Shown: positions 21,345 to 30,019, numbered from the stretch's first letter. The stretch: DNA of 64,000 nt from Streptomyces sp. SCL15-4 (GCF_033366695.1 NZ_JAOBTQ010000001.1:3658001-3722000), one strand, 5' to 3'. Notes: generated from the sequence alone by a model not told the origin. Made by a program: numbers and translations.

Positions 21345-22666
21345 CGGTCGACGCCTCCCATCACGGGGTCGATGGACGCGACGGCGACGATGACGTCGGC
21401 GACCTGGCCGCCCTCGCACATCGCCGCCATGGCCTGAAGGTTGGTGAAGGACGGGTCGCGGAAGTGGACCCGGTAGGGGCGGGTGCCGCCGTCGGAGACG
21501 ACGTGCACCCCGAGTTCGCCCTTGGGCGACTCGACGGCCGCGTACGCCTGGCCCGGCGGGACCCGGAAGCCCTCGGTGACCAGCTTGAAGTGGTGGATCA
21601 GCGCCTCCATGGAGGTGCCCATGATCTTCTTGATGTGGTCGAGGGAGTTGCCGAGTCCGTCCGGTCCCAGGGCGAGCTGGGCGGGCCAGGCGATCTTCTT
21701 GTCGGCGACCATGACCGGGCCGGGCTGGAGCCGGTCCAGGCACTGCTCGATGATCCTCAGCGACTGGCGCATCTCCTCCAGGCGGACGAGGAAGCGGCCG
21801 TAGGCGTCGCAGGAGTCGGCGGTCGGGACGTCGAAGTCGTAGTTCTCGTAGCCGCAGTACGGCTGGGTCTTGCGCAGGTCGTGCGGCAGGCCGGTGGAGC
21901 GCAGGATCGGTCCGGTGGCGCCGAGGGCCATGCAGCCGGCCAGGTCGAGGTAGCCGATGTCCTGCATGCGGGCCTTGAAGATGGGGTTCCCGGTGGCGAG
22001 CTTGTCGTACTCCGGGAGGTTCTTCTTCATCTTCTTCACGAACTCGCGGATCTGGTCCACCGCGCCGGGCGGCAGGTCCTGGGCGAGTCCGCCGGGCCGG
22101 ATGTACGCGTGGTTCATGCGCAGGCCCGTGATCAGTTCGTAGATGTCGAGAATCAGTTCACGATCACGGAAGCCGTAGATCATGATCGTGGTGGCGCCCA
22201 GCTCCATGCCGCCGGTGGCGATGCACACCAGGTGGGAGGACATCCGGTTCAGCTCCATCAGGAGGACTCGGATGATCTTGGCGCGCTCGGTGATCCGGTC
22301 CTCGATGCCGAGGAGCTTCTCGACGGCGAGGCAGTAGGCGGTCTCGTTGAAGAAGGACGTCAGGTAGTCCATGCGCGTGACGAAGGTGGTGCCCTGCGTC
22401 CACGTGCGGTATTCGAGGTTCTTCTCGATGCCGGTGTGGAGGTAGCCGATGCCGCAGCGGGCCTCGGTGACCGTCTCGCCCTCGATCTCCAGGATGAGGC
22501 GGAGCACTCCGTGGGTGGACGGGTGCTGGGGACCCATGTTGACGACGATGCGTTCGTCGTCGGCGCGGGCCGCGGACTGGACGACCTCGTCCCAGTCGCC
22601 ACCGGTGACCGTGTAGACGGTGCCCTCGGTGGTTTCCCGGGCGGCTGCTGACTGGGTGCTGCTCAC
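21341..22666 (-). CDS. nuoD: NADH-quinone oxidoreductase subunit D
   Basis: The 49-kDa peripheral subunit that forms the quinone-binding pocket with NuoB (441 aa). [13 protein letters not shown] carries the conserved His of the quinone site, [14 protein letters not shown] follows, and the C-terminus ends in DPVMGGVDR. NuoC and NuoD are separate genes here, unlike the fused NuoCD of E. coli. The GTG start at 22666 overlaps the nuoC stop by four bases. Confidence 0.96.
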   Translation of the reverse strand: MSSTQSAAARETTEGTVYTVTGGDWDEVVQSAARADDERIVVNMGPQHPSTHGVLRLILEIEGETVTEARCGIGYLHTGIEKNLEYRTWTQGTTFVTRMDYLTSFFNETAYCLAVEKLLGIEDRITERAKIIRVLLMELNRMSSHLVCIATGGMELGATTIMIYGFRDRELILDIYELITGLRMNHAYIRPGGLAQDLPPGAVDQIREFVKKMKKNLPEYDKLATGNPIFKARMQDIGYLDLAGCMALGATGPILRSTGLPHDLRKTQPYCGYENYDFDVPTADSCDAYGRFLVRLEEMRQSLRIIEQCLDRLQPGPVMVADKKIAWPAQLALGPDGLGNSLDHIKKIMGTSMEALIHHFKLVTEGFRVPPGQAYAAVESPKGELGVHVVSDGGTRPYRVHFRDPSFTNLQAMAAMCEGGQVADVIVAVASIDPVMGGVDR

Positions 22667-23439
22667 GAGTACGACCTCCGCTGGTCCGGAGCCGGGATCT
22701 GGGCGCCCTTGTACTCGACGGGGATGCCGCCGAGGGGGTAGTCCTTGCGTTGCGGGTGGCCCTGCCAGTCGTCCGGCATCATGATCCGCGTCAGGGCCGG
22801 GTGGCCGTCGAAGACGATCCCGAAGAAGTCGTAGGTCTCGCGCTCGTGCCAGTCGTTGGTCGGGTAGACGGAGACCAGGGACGGGATGCGCGGGTCGCTG
22901 TCGGGGGCGCTGACTTCCAGGCGGATCAGCCGGTTGTGGGTGATCGAGCGCAGGTGGTAGACGGCGTGCAGCTCGCGGCCCTTGTCGTTCGGGTAGTGGA
23001 CGCCGCTGACGCCGGTGCACAGCTCGAAGCGCAGGGCCGGGTCGTCGCGCAGGACGCGCGCGACGCGGACCAGGTGCTCGCGTTCGATGTGGAAGGTCAG
23101 CTCGTCGCGGTCGACGACCGTCTTCTCGATGGCGTTCCGGGGCAGCAGTCCCTGTTCCTCCAGGGCGCCTTCGAGTTCGTCGGCGACCTCGTCGAACCAG
23201 CCGCCGTAGGGGCGGGTCGCCGGCCCCGGGAGCCGGACCGAGCGGACGAGGCCGCCGTAGCCGGAGGTGTCGCCGCCGTTGTTCGCGCCGAACATGCCGC
23301 GCTGGACGCGGATCTCCTCGCCGCCCTGGCCGCGCGTCCCGGGGAGGTTGGCCGCCGCGAGGTCCTTCTCGGGGTTCACCCCGTTCGCGGAACCGTTCGC
23401 CGACCCGTTCCCGCCGTGGGTGCCGTTCGCGTCGCTCAC
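22663..23439 (-). CDS. nuoC: NADH-quinone oxidoreductase subunit C
   Basis: The 30-kDa subunit of the hydrophilic arm (258 aa). The conserved domain is in the second half, with the family signature [16 protein letters not shown] and [18 protein letters not shown]. Residues 1-80 are a low-complexity, Gly/Asn/Ser-rich extension ([15 protein letters not shown]) that looks disordered. The GTG start at 23439 overlaps the nuoB stop by four bases. Confidence 0.95.
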   Translation of the reverse strand: MSDANGTHGGNGSANGSANGVNPEKDLAAANLPGTRGQGGEEIRVQRGMFGANNGGDTSGYGGLVRSVRLPGPATRPYGGWFDEVADELEGALEEQGLLPRNAIEKTVVDRDELTFHIEREHLVRVARVLRDDPALRFELCTGVSGVHYPNDKGRELHAVYHLRSITHNRLIRLEVSAPDSDPRIPSLVSVYPTNDWHERETYDFFGIVFDGHPALTRIMMPDDWQGHPQRKDYPLGGIPVEYKGAQIPAPDQRRSYS

Positions 23440-23990
23440 CGCAGCAGCCCCTTCATCTCGATCGTGGGCAGGGCCTTCAGCGCCGCTTCCTCCGCCTCCC
23501 GGGCCGCTTCCTCGGCGTTCACGCCGAGCTTGGCGGACCGGATCTTCTGGTGGAGCTTGAGGATCGCGTCCATGAGCATCTCGGGCCGGGGCGGACAGCC
23601 GGGGAGATAGATGTCGACCGGGACGATGTGGTCGACGCCCTGGACGATCGCGTAGTTGTTGAACATGCCGCCCGAGGAGGCGCAGACACCCATGGAGATC
23701 ACCCATTTGGGGTTGGGCATCTGGTCGTAGACCTGCCGCAGGACGGGCGCCATCTTCTGGCTGACCCGGCCGGCGACGATCATCAGGTCCGCCTGGCGCG
23801 GCGAACCGCGGAAGACCTCCATGCCGAAGCGGGCCAGGTCGTAACGGCCGGCGCCGGTGGTCATCATCTCGATGGCACAGCAGGCGAGGCCGAAGGTGGC
23901 GGGGAAGACGGACGCCTTGCGCACCCAGCCCGCGGCCTGCTCGACGGTGGTGAGCAGGAAGCCGCTCGGCAGCTTTTCTTCGAGTCCCAT
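23436..23990 (-). CDS. nuoB: NADH-quinone oxidoreductase subunit B
   Basis: Carries the terminal cluster N2 that reduces quinone (184 aa). The unusual tandem-Cys ligand pair is in LACCAIEMM, and the other ligands are in [15 protein letters not shown] and [13 protein letters not shown] charged helical tail ([16 protein letters not shown]) closes the protein. It starts at ATG 23990, 15 bases after the nuoA stop. Confidence 0.96.
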   Translation of the reverse strand: MGLEEKLPSGFLLTTVEQAAGWVRKASVFPATFGLACCAIEMMTTGAGRYDLARFGMEVFRGSPRQADLMIVAGRVSQKMAPVLRQVYDQMPNPKWVISMGVCASSGGMFNNYAIVQGVDHIVPVDIYLPGCPPRPEMLMDAILKLHQKIRSAKLGVNAEEAAREAEEAALKALPTIEMKGLLR

Positions 23991-24005
23991 GTCGTTAAAG
24001 GCCCC

Positions 24006-24365
24006 TCAGTCCCATTCCAGGCCGCCGCGCCGCCATACGTACGCGTACGCGACGAAGACGGTGAGCACGAAGAGCAGCATCTCCACGAGCCCGAAGATCC
24101 CCAGGGAGTCGAAGGTGACGGCCCAGGGGTAGAGGAAGACGATCTCGATGTCGAAGACGATGAAGAGCATCGCCGTCAGGTAGTACTTGATGGGGAAGCG
24201 CCCGCCGCCGGCCGGCGTGGGGGTCGGCTCGATGCCGCACTCGTAGGCTTCGAGCTTGGCGCGGTTGTACCGCTTCGGACCGATCAGCGTGGCCATGACC
24301 ACGGAGAAGATCGCAAAGCCTGCCCCGAGGGCTCCCAGTACGAGGATGGGCGCATACGCGTTCAC
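24006..24365 (-). CDS. nuoA: NADH-quinone oxidoreductase subunit A
   Basis: The first gene of the operon; a three-helix membrane subunit (119 aa). The conserved loop YECGIEPTPTP and the acidic second helix FDIEIVFLYPWAV are present. The start is GTG at 24365. Just over 100 bases upstream lies a Rex-like operator, so initiation of the whole 16-kb operon is probably responsive to the NADH/NAD balance. Confidence 0.95.
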   Translation of the reverse strand: MNAYAPILVLGALGAGFAIFSVVMATLIGPKRYNRAKLEAYECGIEPTPTPAGGGRFPIKYYLTAMLFIVFDIEIVFLYPWAVTFDSLGIFGLVEMLLFVLTVFVAYAYVWRRGGLEWD

Positions 24366-24472
24366 CGCTCCTCGCTCCTCTCAGTCGGCACTGACTGCTG
24401 GCGGATCACTGGGCTCACATCCGCCTCACCGGTCCCACGAACCCCGCTCGTCCCGGGCGAAGATCGAGAACA

Positions 24473-24488
24473 TGTGAAGCAGGTCACA
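24473..24488. promoter_or_regulatory. Rex-like operator upstream of nuoA
   Basis: The 16-base site TGTGAAGCAGGTCACA matches 11 of the 13 fixed positions of the Rex consensus TGTGAACnnnTTCACA and is a near-perfect inverted repeat. It is 108 bases upstream of the nuoA start. Rex represses respiratory genes when NADH is low relative to NAD. Binding is inferred, not shown. Confidence 0.65.
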
Positions 24489-24658
24489 AGCCCGACTGCC
24501 TCGCATCTTATGCCTGCCGCTCTGTGATCTGCGACACGGGGTATTGCACAAGCTTTGTGATCTCCACCACCTGACGAAGGATCATGAAGTCGGATGATGG
24601 GTGATCTTCACACCGGAAGCGTTCAGTTGATCACTAGAAGTGACATTCCTACTCGTCA

Positions 24659-24705
24659 ATGCAGGCGAGAGGGGTCGTCTCCATATCAAGAAGGTTCGCC
24701 TGCAT
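24659..24705. repeat. Inverted repeat with 10-base arms in AT-richer spacer
   Basis: ATGCAGGCGA at 24659-24668 is perfectly repeated in inverse orientation as TCGCCTGCAT at 24696-24705, with a 27-base loop. No T-run follows. It may be an RNA hairpin of a leader or small RNA, or a looped operator. Confidence 0.5.
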
Positions 24706-24955
24706 GCAAATTGGTGTTGGACGCATCTATTTGATAGAGGGGCGCGTTCACATCCCGGGGCGGGTTCGGGGCGGGTGTGAACGGAGGTCCGGGCGCGTGC
24801 GCGCGTTCACGAAGTCCGCTCACGCGGGACGCCGGAGTTCCGGCGGCCGTTCCGTGACCTCCGTCACGTCCATGAGAGGCCGATGAGAACCGGGCTTGGC
24901 CAACGACCCCAACCAGTGGTAAGTGCGGGGCAATTCGGACGTAATGATCAAAGAC

Positions 24956-24977
24956 CGTGATCAAGGGCTTGATCACG
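24956..24977. promoter_or_regulatory. 22-base perfect palindrome upstream of NlpC/P60 gene
   Basis: CGTGATCAAG, a two-base GG spacer and CTTGATCACG form a perfect operator-like palindrome, with a further partial TGATCAAAG copy just upstream. It lies about 130 bases before the hydrolase start. The shape suggests a dimeric regulator; the protein is unknown. Confidence 0.5.
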
Positions 24978-25107
24978 AGCGTCCGCAATGTCCGTTACGG
25001 CGTCAATAAAGAGCGACACGCCCGGGATTCCAGGTATCGATTGAGCAACTGTGGCGCAGCACACGTTTCTTGAAGATATGAAGGAGCCCCTGGTACCGGT
25101 TGTTCCC

Positions 25108-25968
25108 ATGTCCCACACCGCTCACATACGCAGCCACCGGAAGCCCCGCCGCAGCGCGTCGACCCTCGCCGTGCGGGCCGGAGTTGCCGGTGGCGTCCTC
25201 AGCACCCTGGCAGTCGCCGGGGCGTCCGGTTCGGCGAACGCTGCCGAGCCGGTGACGCAGACCCTCGAACTGCCCACCCTGACGGCCGACCTGGCCGCCC
25301 AGGCGGCCCAGTCCGCGGACGCGACCGAGCAGGCCGCCGCGAACTACCAGCTGCAGGCAGAGCGTGACGAGGCCGCCGCGAAGGCCGCGAAGCAGGCGAA
25401 GGCGGACCTCGCCGAGGCCAAGAAGAAGGCGGCGGAGGCCAAGAAGAAGGCCGAGGAGGACGCCCGCAAGGAGGCCGCCGCGCGCGCCTCGCGCACCGCG
25501 GCGCGGACCACGCTCTCCACGACCTCGTCCGACGCCGGCACCACCACCCTCGGCGGCGGCGACAGCGGCACGGAGGCCGGCGGCAGCACCGACACCGGCA
25601 CGTCCACGGTCGGCGGCTCGGCCGCGACGATCGTCAGCTTCGTCAAGGCCCAGGTCGGCAAGGCGTACGTCCCCGGCGCCACCGGCCCGTCCGCCTACGA
25701 CTGCTCCGGCCTGGTGCAGACGGCCTTCAAGCAGATCAACATCAGCCTGCCGCGCGTGTCGCAGGACCAGTCGACCGCCGGCACCCAGGTCTCGCTGAGC
25801 AACCTCCAGCCGGGCGACATCCTGTACTGGGGCAGCGCGGGCAGCGCCTACCACGTGGGCGTGTACGTCGGCGGCGGCATGTTCGTGGGCGCGCAGAACT
25901 CCTCCACCGGTGTCGTGGAACGCCCGCTGTCCTACGACCCGCCCACCGGCGCCGTGCGGGTGCTCTGA
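25108..25968 (+). CDS. Secreted NlpC/P60 peptidoglycan endopeptidase
   Basis: An exported cysteine peptidase (286 aa) that should cut peptide stems of peptidoglycan. A basic signal peptide with cleavage near SGSANAAE (about residue 45) is followed by an Ala/Lys/Glu-rich coiled coil at about residues 65-130 (KKAAEAKKKAEEDARKEAAA) and a Gly/Ser/Thr linker. The NlpC/P60 domain occupies the last 110 residues, with catalytic Cys in SAYDCSGLVQTAF, His in AYHVGVYVGGGMFVG, and PGDILYWG between. ATG 25108 is chosen because it begins a typical MSHTAHIRSHRKPRR export start; GTG 25051 and ATG 25078 are in-frame alternatives, and none has an ideal ribosome site. Confidence 0.88.
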   Translation: MSHTAHIRSHRKPRRSASTLAVRAGVAGGVLSTLAVAGASGSANAAEPVTQTLELPTLTADLAAQAAQSADATEQAAANYQLQAERDEAAAKAAKQAKADLAEAKKKAAEAKKKAEEDARKEAAARASRTAARTTLSTTSSDAGTTTLGGGDSGTEAGGSTDTGTSTVGGSAATIVSFVKAQVGKAYVPGATGPSAYDCSGLVQTAFKQINISLPRVSQDQSTAGTQVSLSNLQPGDILYWGSAGSAYHVGVYVGGGMFVGAQNSSTGVVERPLSYDPPTGAVRVL

Positions 25969-25995
25969 GCCGGCTCCGCACCCTTCTACGCACAC

Positions 25996-26024
25996 AGGGC
26001 CGCCGCCACCCGGGCAGCGGCCCT
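25996..26024 (+). terminator. Terminator hairpin after NlpC/P60 gene
   Basis: AGGGCCGC and GCGGCCCT form an eight-pair stem around a 13-base loop, 28 bases after the stop codon. The peptide deformylase gene starts 72 bases downstream, so read-through remains possible. Confidence 0.55.
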
Positions 26025-26095
26025 CACGCGTGCCCTGGCATGCTCTGCGCGGGCCGCCGTCCGGCGGTCCGCGCACGAGTGAAGGAGTCCACGCG

Positions 26096-26719
26096 ATGCC
26101 ACGCGTGTTCGTACAGGGAAGTCCCGTCGGCTACTACCCGCGTTACACCCCCGAAGCCGGCCGCGGCGCGGTCCGGCGCATCACCGAGGCCGGCGAGGAG
26201 GTGCTGCGCAGGCCGTGCCGGGACGTCACGGAGTTCGGGCCCGACCTCGCCGCGCTGATCGACGACATGTTCCGCACGATGTACGTCGCCGAGGGCGCGG
26301 GGCTGGCGGCGAATCAGGTCGGGGTGGGCCTGCGGCTGTTCGTGTACGACTGCCTCGACGACGTCGGTGTCCGGCATGTCGGGCACATCGTCAATCCGGT
26401 GCTCGACACGCCCACCGGTGAGCGGCGGCTGCTGGAGGAGGGCGAGGGCTGCTTGTCGGTGCCCGGCGCCGTGCTGGACGTACCGCGGCCGGACCGGGCC
26501 GTCGTGCGCGGGCAGGACCGGGACGGCCGGCCGCTCGTCATCGAGGGTACCGGCTACTTCGCGCGCTGCCTGGCCCACGAGACCGACCACACCGACGGCC
26601 GGCTGTATCTGGACCGGCTGTCCAAGCGGGAACGGAAGGACGCGCTGCGGCAGATGAGGGACCGCCGGGACGAGGTGCACGCCCGCCGGTCCGCCAGGGA
26701 GGCCGCCTTCGGCGCGTGA
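26096..26719 (+). CDS. def: Peptide deformylase
   Basis: Removes the formyl group from N-terminal methionine of new proteins, using a metal ion (207 aa). All three family motifs are present: GAGLAANQVGVGLRLF (about residue 65), EGCLSVPG (about residue 118) and CLAHETDHTDGRLYLDRL (HExxH, about residue 160). An extra 15-20 residues at each end exceed the minimal enzyme. ATG 26096 follows GAAGGAGTCC at good spacing. Streptomyces usually encode several deformylases, so this one may not be the sole essential copy. Confidence 0.93.
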   Translation: MPRVFVQGSPVGYYPRYTPEAGRGAVRRITEAGEEVLRRPCRDVTEFGPDLAALIDDMFRTMYVAEGAGLAANQVGVGLRLFVYDCLDDVGVRHVGHIVNPVLDTPTGERRLLEEGEGCLSVPGAVLDVPRPDRAVVRGQDRDGRPLVIEGTGYFARCLAHETDHTDGRLYLDRLSKRERKDALRQMRDRRDEVHARRSAREAAFGA

Positions 26720-26735
26720 CCTCGGTCCGCCGGGC

Positions 26736-26770
26736 CGGCGCCGGAGGCCCCTCGACGGGCCCCGGCGCCG
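26736..26770. terminator. Bidirectional GC-rich terminator hairpin
   Basis: A CGGCGCCGGAGGCCC arm pairs with GGGCCCCGGCGCCG, with one irregularity, between the convergent deformylase and reductase genes. It can serve both transcripts. Confidence 0.55.
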
Positions 26771-26788
26771 CCGGGTGCCGGCGCGTTC

Positions 26789-28081
26789 TCAGGCCTTCGG
26801 GGTCACCTTGGTCAGGCCGTTGATGATGCGGTCCATCGCGTCGCCGCCCGTGGGGTCGGTGAGGTTGGCGAGGAGCTTGAGGGTGAACTTCATCAGCAGC
26901 GGGTGGGTCAGGCCGCGCTGGGCGGCGATCTGCATGACCTTCGGGTTGCCGATGAGCTTCACGAAGCCGCGGCCGAGGGTGTAGTAGCCGCCGTAGGTGT
27001 CCTTGAGGACGCGCGGGTAGCGCTGGAGGGCGGTCTCGCGCTGGCCGGGCGTGGCGCGCGCGTGGGCCTGCACGATGACGTCGGCAGCGATCTGGCCGGA
27101 CTCCATGGCGTAGGCGATGCCCTCGCCGTTGAACGGGTTCACCAGGCCGCCGGCGTCGCCGACGAGCAGCAGCCCGCGTGTGTAGTGCGGCTGGCGGTTG
27201 AAGGCCATGGGGAGGGCGGCGCCGCGGATCGGGCCGGTCATGTTCTCGGGGGTGTAGCCCCAGTCCTCCGGCATGGAGGCGCACCACGCCTTGAGGATCT
27301 CGCGCCAGTCCAGCTCCTTGAAGGAGGCGGAGGTGTTGAGCACGCCGAGGCCCACGTTCGAGGTGCCGTCGCCCATGCCGAAGATCCAGCCGTAGCCCGG
27401 CAGCAGCCGGTCCTGGGCGCCGCGCCGGTCCCACAGTTCCAGCCAGGACTCCAGGTAGTCGTCCTCGTGGCGGGGGCTCTCGAAGTACGTCCGGACCGCG
27501 ACGCCCATCGGGCGGTCCTCGCGGCGGTGCAAACCCATCGCGAGGGACAGCCGGGTGGAGTTGCCGTCGGCGGCGACGACGAGCGGCGCTCGGAAGGAGA
27601 CCTCGCGCTTGTCCTCGCCGAGCTTGGCGGTGACGCCGGTGATGCGGCCGGTGCGGTCGTCCACGATCGGGCCGCTCACGTTGCAGCGCTCGAAGAGGCG
27701 GGCGCCGGCCTTCTGGGCGTTGCGGGCGAGCTGCTCGTCGAAGTCGTCGCGCTTGCGGACCAGGCCGTAGTCCGGGAAGGAGGCGAGGTCGGGCCAGTCG
27801 AGCTGGAGGCGGACGCCGCCGCCGATGATGCGCAGCCCCTTGTTGCGCAGCCAGCCGGCCTCCTCGGAGATGTCGATCCCCATGGCCACGAGCTGCTTGA
27901 CGGCGCGCGGGGTGAGTCCGTCGCCGCACACCTTCTCGCGCGGGAACTCGGTCTTCTCCAGGAGCAGGACGTCGAGACCGGCCTTGGCGAGGTGGTACGC
28001 GGTCGTGGAGCCGGCCGGCCCCGCGCCCACGACGATCACGTCGGCGGTGTTCTCGGAGAGCGGCTCGGTCACGACGGTCAC
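26789..28081 (-). CDS. Geranylgeranyl reductase family FAD protein (probable menaquinone side-chain reductase)
   Basis: A flavoprotein (430 aa) of the geranylgeranyl reductase family, which saturates isoprenoid double bonds. The N-terminal dinucleotide-binding motif VIVVGAGPAGSTTAYHLAKAG is followed by EKTEFPREKVCGDGLTPRAV, the family PxxKxCG block. GLLLVGDAGGLVNPFNGEGI is the second FAD motif, near residue 290. The GTG at 28081 was chosen for its GGGGAGAT ribosome site; the frame is open to 28132. The location beside nuo and menG, and the similar menG-menJ-polyprenyl synthase grouping in Mycobacterium, point to partial hydrogenation of the menaquinone tail, giving MK-9(H4-H8). Action on archaeal-like lipids or on chlorophyll is unlikely here. 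Confidence 0.85.
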   Translation of the reverse strand: MTVVTEPLSENTADVIVVGAGPAGSTTAYHLAKAGLDVLLLEKTEFPREKVCGDGLTPRAVKQLVAMGIDISEEAGWLRNKGLRIIGGGVRLQLDWPDLASFPDYGLVRKRDDFDEQLARNAQKAGARLFERCNVSGPIVDDRTGRITGVTAKLGEDKREVSFRAPLVVAADGNSTRLSLAMGLHRREDRPMGVAVRTYFESPRHEDDYLESWLELWDRRGAQDRLLPGYGWIFGMGDGTSNVGLGVLNTSASFKELDWREILKAWCASMPEDWGYTPENMTGPIRGAALPMAFNRQPHYTRGLLLVGDAGGLVNPFNGEGIAYAMESGQIAADVIVQAHARATPGQRETALQRYPRVLKDTYGGYYTLGRGFVKLIGNPKVMQIAAQRGLTHPLLMKFTLKLLANLTDPTGGDAMDRIINGLTKVTPKA

Positions 28082-28282
28082 GGCGGGATCTCCCCAAGGT
28101 CGAAAAGGTGTGTGCCGACCGGCACGGGACATGCGCAGTCTATTCAGGGAGGTTCACCGCCCGGCCGAAGGGCCGCCCCGACGGAAGTCACTCTCCGTGG
28201 CTGTCTGCTACGGAAAGACACCGGCACCTTCCGGACGCGACGGGCCGGAGTTACCCTGCCAGTACCGCTGGGGGTGACATCT

Positions 28283-28627
28283 GTGCCTGTACCACCCAAG
28301 ACGCCCGAAGTGCGCGTTCCGCGTCTGGTCGGCCTGATGGCCGTGGACGCGCGCGAGACGGCCCGGGCGCGAGGGCTGTCCCTGGACGCGCCGGACCGGC
28401 CGGACTTCCGCCTCGCCGTCGTGGACTACGTCGTACGCCAGCATCCGCAGCCCGGGACCGAGGTGCCGCGCGACTCGACGGTGTACGTGTGGTTCGGCTT
28501 CGGGGAGGGCGAGGGCGGCGGGGGCGTGCGGGAGCCGCGTGTTCCGGGGCCGCCGCGCGGAGGGCTGCGGCGGGAGCTGGATACGCCCCGCGATCCGCGC
28601 GAGGCGGCCGGGATCAGCTCTCCGTGA
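28283..28627 (+). CDS. Small single-PASTA-domain protein
   Basis: A 114-aa protein with one PASTA domain at about residues 8-70 ([25 protein letters not shown] through [18 protein letters not shown] in family terms). A Gly- and Arg-rich tail follows. There is no signal peptide, membrane helix or kinase domain, so it differs from the PASTA kinases and PBPs where the domain senses muropeptides. The GTG at 28283 follows GGGGTGA; a GTG nine bases upstream is also possible. The gene is convergent with menG, overlapping its 3' end by 14 bases. Function unknown. Confidence 0.72.
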   Translation: MPVPPKTPEVRVPRLVGLMAVDARETARARGLSLDAPDRPDFRLAVVDYVVRQHPQPGTEVPRDSTVYVWFGFGEGEGGGGVREPRVPGPPRGGLRRELDTPRDPREAAGISSP

Positions 28628-29327
28628 GGCCGGGGTCCTCCTTGAAACCCCGGTGCAGCGCGACCACACCGCCGGTGAGGTTGCGCCAGGCGACCTTCGA
28701 CCAGCCCGCCTTGCGCAGGCGTTCGGCGAGTCCGGGCTGATCGGGCCAGGCCCGGATGGACTCGGCGAGGTAGACGTACGCGTCCGGGTTCGAGGAGACC
28801 GCGCGGGCGACCGGCGGCAGCGCGCGCATCAGGTACTCGGTGTAGACGGTGCGGAACGGCGCCCAGGTCGGGTGGGAGAACTCGCAGATCACCACGCGTC
28901 CGCCGGGACGGGTGACGCGGTACATCTCGCGCAGGGCCGCGTCCGTGTCCTGGACGTTGCGCAGCCCGAAGGAGATCGTCACCGCGTCGAAGGTGTCGTC
29001 CTTGAAGGGCAGTCTCGTCGCGTCGCCCGCGGTGAACGGCAGCCAGGTGTGCTTCTTCTTGCCGACCTGGAGCATGCCGAGGGAGAAGTCGCAGGGGACG
29101 ACGTACGCGCCCGTCCGCGTGAAGGGGAGGGAGGAGGTGGCCGTGCCGGCGGCGAGGTCCAGGACCTTCTGCGCGGGGCGGGCGTCGACGGCCGCCGCCA
29201 CCTCCTTGCGCCAGCGGCGGTCCTGGCCGAGTGACAGCACGTCGTTCGTCAGGTCGTACCGTTCCGCCACGTCGTCGAACATCGAGGCGACTTCGTGCGG
29301 CTGCTTGTTCAGGGAAGCGCGGGTCAC
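28614..29327 (-). CDS. menG: Demethylmenaquinone methyltransferase
   Basis: An AdoMet-dependent methyltransferase of the UbiE/COQ5 family (237 aa) that C-methylates demethylmenaquinone in the last step of menaquinone synthesis. The family opening [25 protein letters not shown] is present. Motif [16 protein letters not shown] is near residue 55, and the post-motif [15 protein letters not shown] and ITISFGLRN blocks follow. GTG 29327 fits the family length (about 230 aa). It stands upstream of nothing in its direction; its 3' end overlaps the PASTA gene. Confidence 0.93.
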   Translation of the reverse strand: MTRASLNKQPHEVASMFDDVAERYDLTNDVLSLGQDRRWRKEVAAAVDARPAQKVLDLAAGTATSSLPFTRTGAYVVPCDFSLGMLQVGKKKHTWLPFTAGDATRLPFKDDTFDAVTISFGLRNVQDTDAALREMYRVTRPGGRVVICEFSHPTWAPFRTVYTEYLMRALPPVARAVSSNPDAYVYLAESIRAWPDQPGLAERLRKAGWSKVAWRNLTGGVVALHRGFKEDPGLTES

Positions 29328-29386
29328 CCGCCCATTGTTGCAGCCGGGCCGCACGGAGCGGGCGGCGGCTTGCTGCGTGTGGGTGG

Positions 29387-29986
29387 CTAGCGGCGGCGGA
29401 AGAGCAGACGGCCCGACAGGACCGTCGCCACGCAGGTCCCGGCTCCCCGTTCGGCCAGTTCCGTCTCGTCCTCGACGTCGAAGACGGCGAAGTCGGCGGC
29501 GGAGCCCGGGAGGCGGGGCGCGGCCGGCCGGGCGCGGTGGGCGAAGGGGTCGAGGCAAGGAGGGCCGTCGGCGGGGGCCTGGCGGGCCACCACGGCCATG
29601 CCGGTACGGCGTACGGCGTCCCGGACCGCGCGGACGCGCAGCGGCTCACAGGCCACGGCGACCGTGCCGTACGCCAGCATGCGCTGGATCCCGCGCCGGG
29701 CGCTCGCGGCCCGGCGGGCGTCGTCCATGGGGAGCGCGGCGAGCGCGGGGCCGGTCAGCGGCTCGGTGCCGAGGGTGCCGGCCTCGCGCGGATCGGGGTG
29801 GTACGTCTCCTCCAGCAGCTCGTTGCCGTGGGGGTTGACGAAGCCGGGCGTGAGGATGCCCGGCCAGCGGCGCACGCGCGCGTGCGGGTGCGCGGCGGCC
29901 AGTTCCTCCAGGGGCCCGACGGCCTCGATCCACTCACCCCGGACGAGGTGGGCGAGGCCCCTGGAGTCCGCGTGGAGCGTCAGCAC
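29387..29986 (-). CDS. Imidazolonepropionase-like amidohydrolase domain protein, shortened
   Basis: A 199-aa protein resembling the N- and C-terminal edges of amidohydrolases annotated as imidazolonepropionase-like. The composite-domain strand [20 protein letters not shown] replaces the usual PGFVDxHxH metal motif and keeps one His only; the TIM-barrel middle is largely missing. The C-terminus regains a [14 protein letters not shown] strand. This makes hydrolase activity doubtful. Its position between menG and mqnC is suggestive because the futalosine pathway has an amidohydrolase step (aminofutalosine deaminase), but this protein lacks the residues for it. Similar short proteins at this place in other Streptomyces would argue for a retained non-catalytic role. 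Confidence 0.65.
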   Translation of the reverse strand: MLTLHADSRGLAHLVRGEWIEAVGPLEELAAAHPHARVRRWPGILTPGFVNPHGNELLEETYHPDPREAGTLGTEPLTGPALAALPMDDARRAASARRGIQRMLAYGTVAVACEPLRVRAVRDAVRRTGMAVVARQAPADGPPCLDPFAHRARPAAPRLPGSAADFAVFDVEDETELAERGAGTCVATVLSGRLLFRRR

Positions 29987-30019
29987 GGCGGTTCCGGTTC
30001 TCCTGGCTCGGCTGCTCGG

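Larger units (their letters stand above)
24366..25107. other. Long divergent intergenic region, nuoA / NlpC-P60
   Basis: A 740-base gene-free region, noticeably AT-richer than the genes on either side between about 24500 and 24740. It contains a Rex-like site, a 10-base-arm inverted repeat and a 22-base palindrome, listed separately. It must hold the nuo promoter and the promoter of the NlpC/P60 gene. No convincing small ORF or known RNA is seen. The length would allow a small RNA. Confidence 0.6.

Noticed and set aside
24748..24815. Further Rex sites (GTTCAC and GTGAAC half-sites)
   Set aside because: Only single half-sites without the opposing half at the right spacing.
24950..24980. 22-base palindrome as an intrinsic terminator
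   Set aside because: No T-run follows, no gene ends nearby, and it lies upstream of a start.
29387..29986. Functional imidazolonepropionase or aminofutalosine deaminase
   Set aside because: Most metal ligands and the barrel core are absent.
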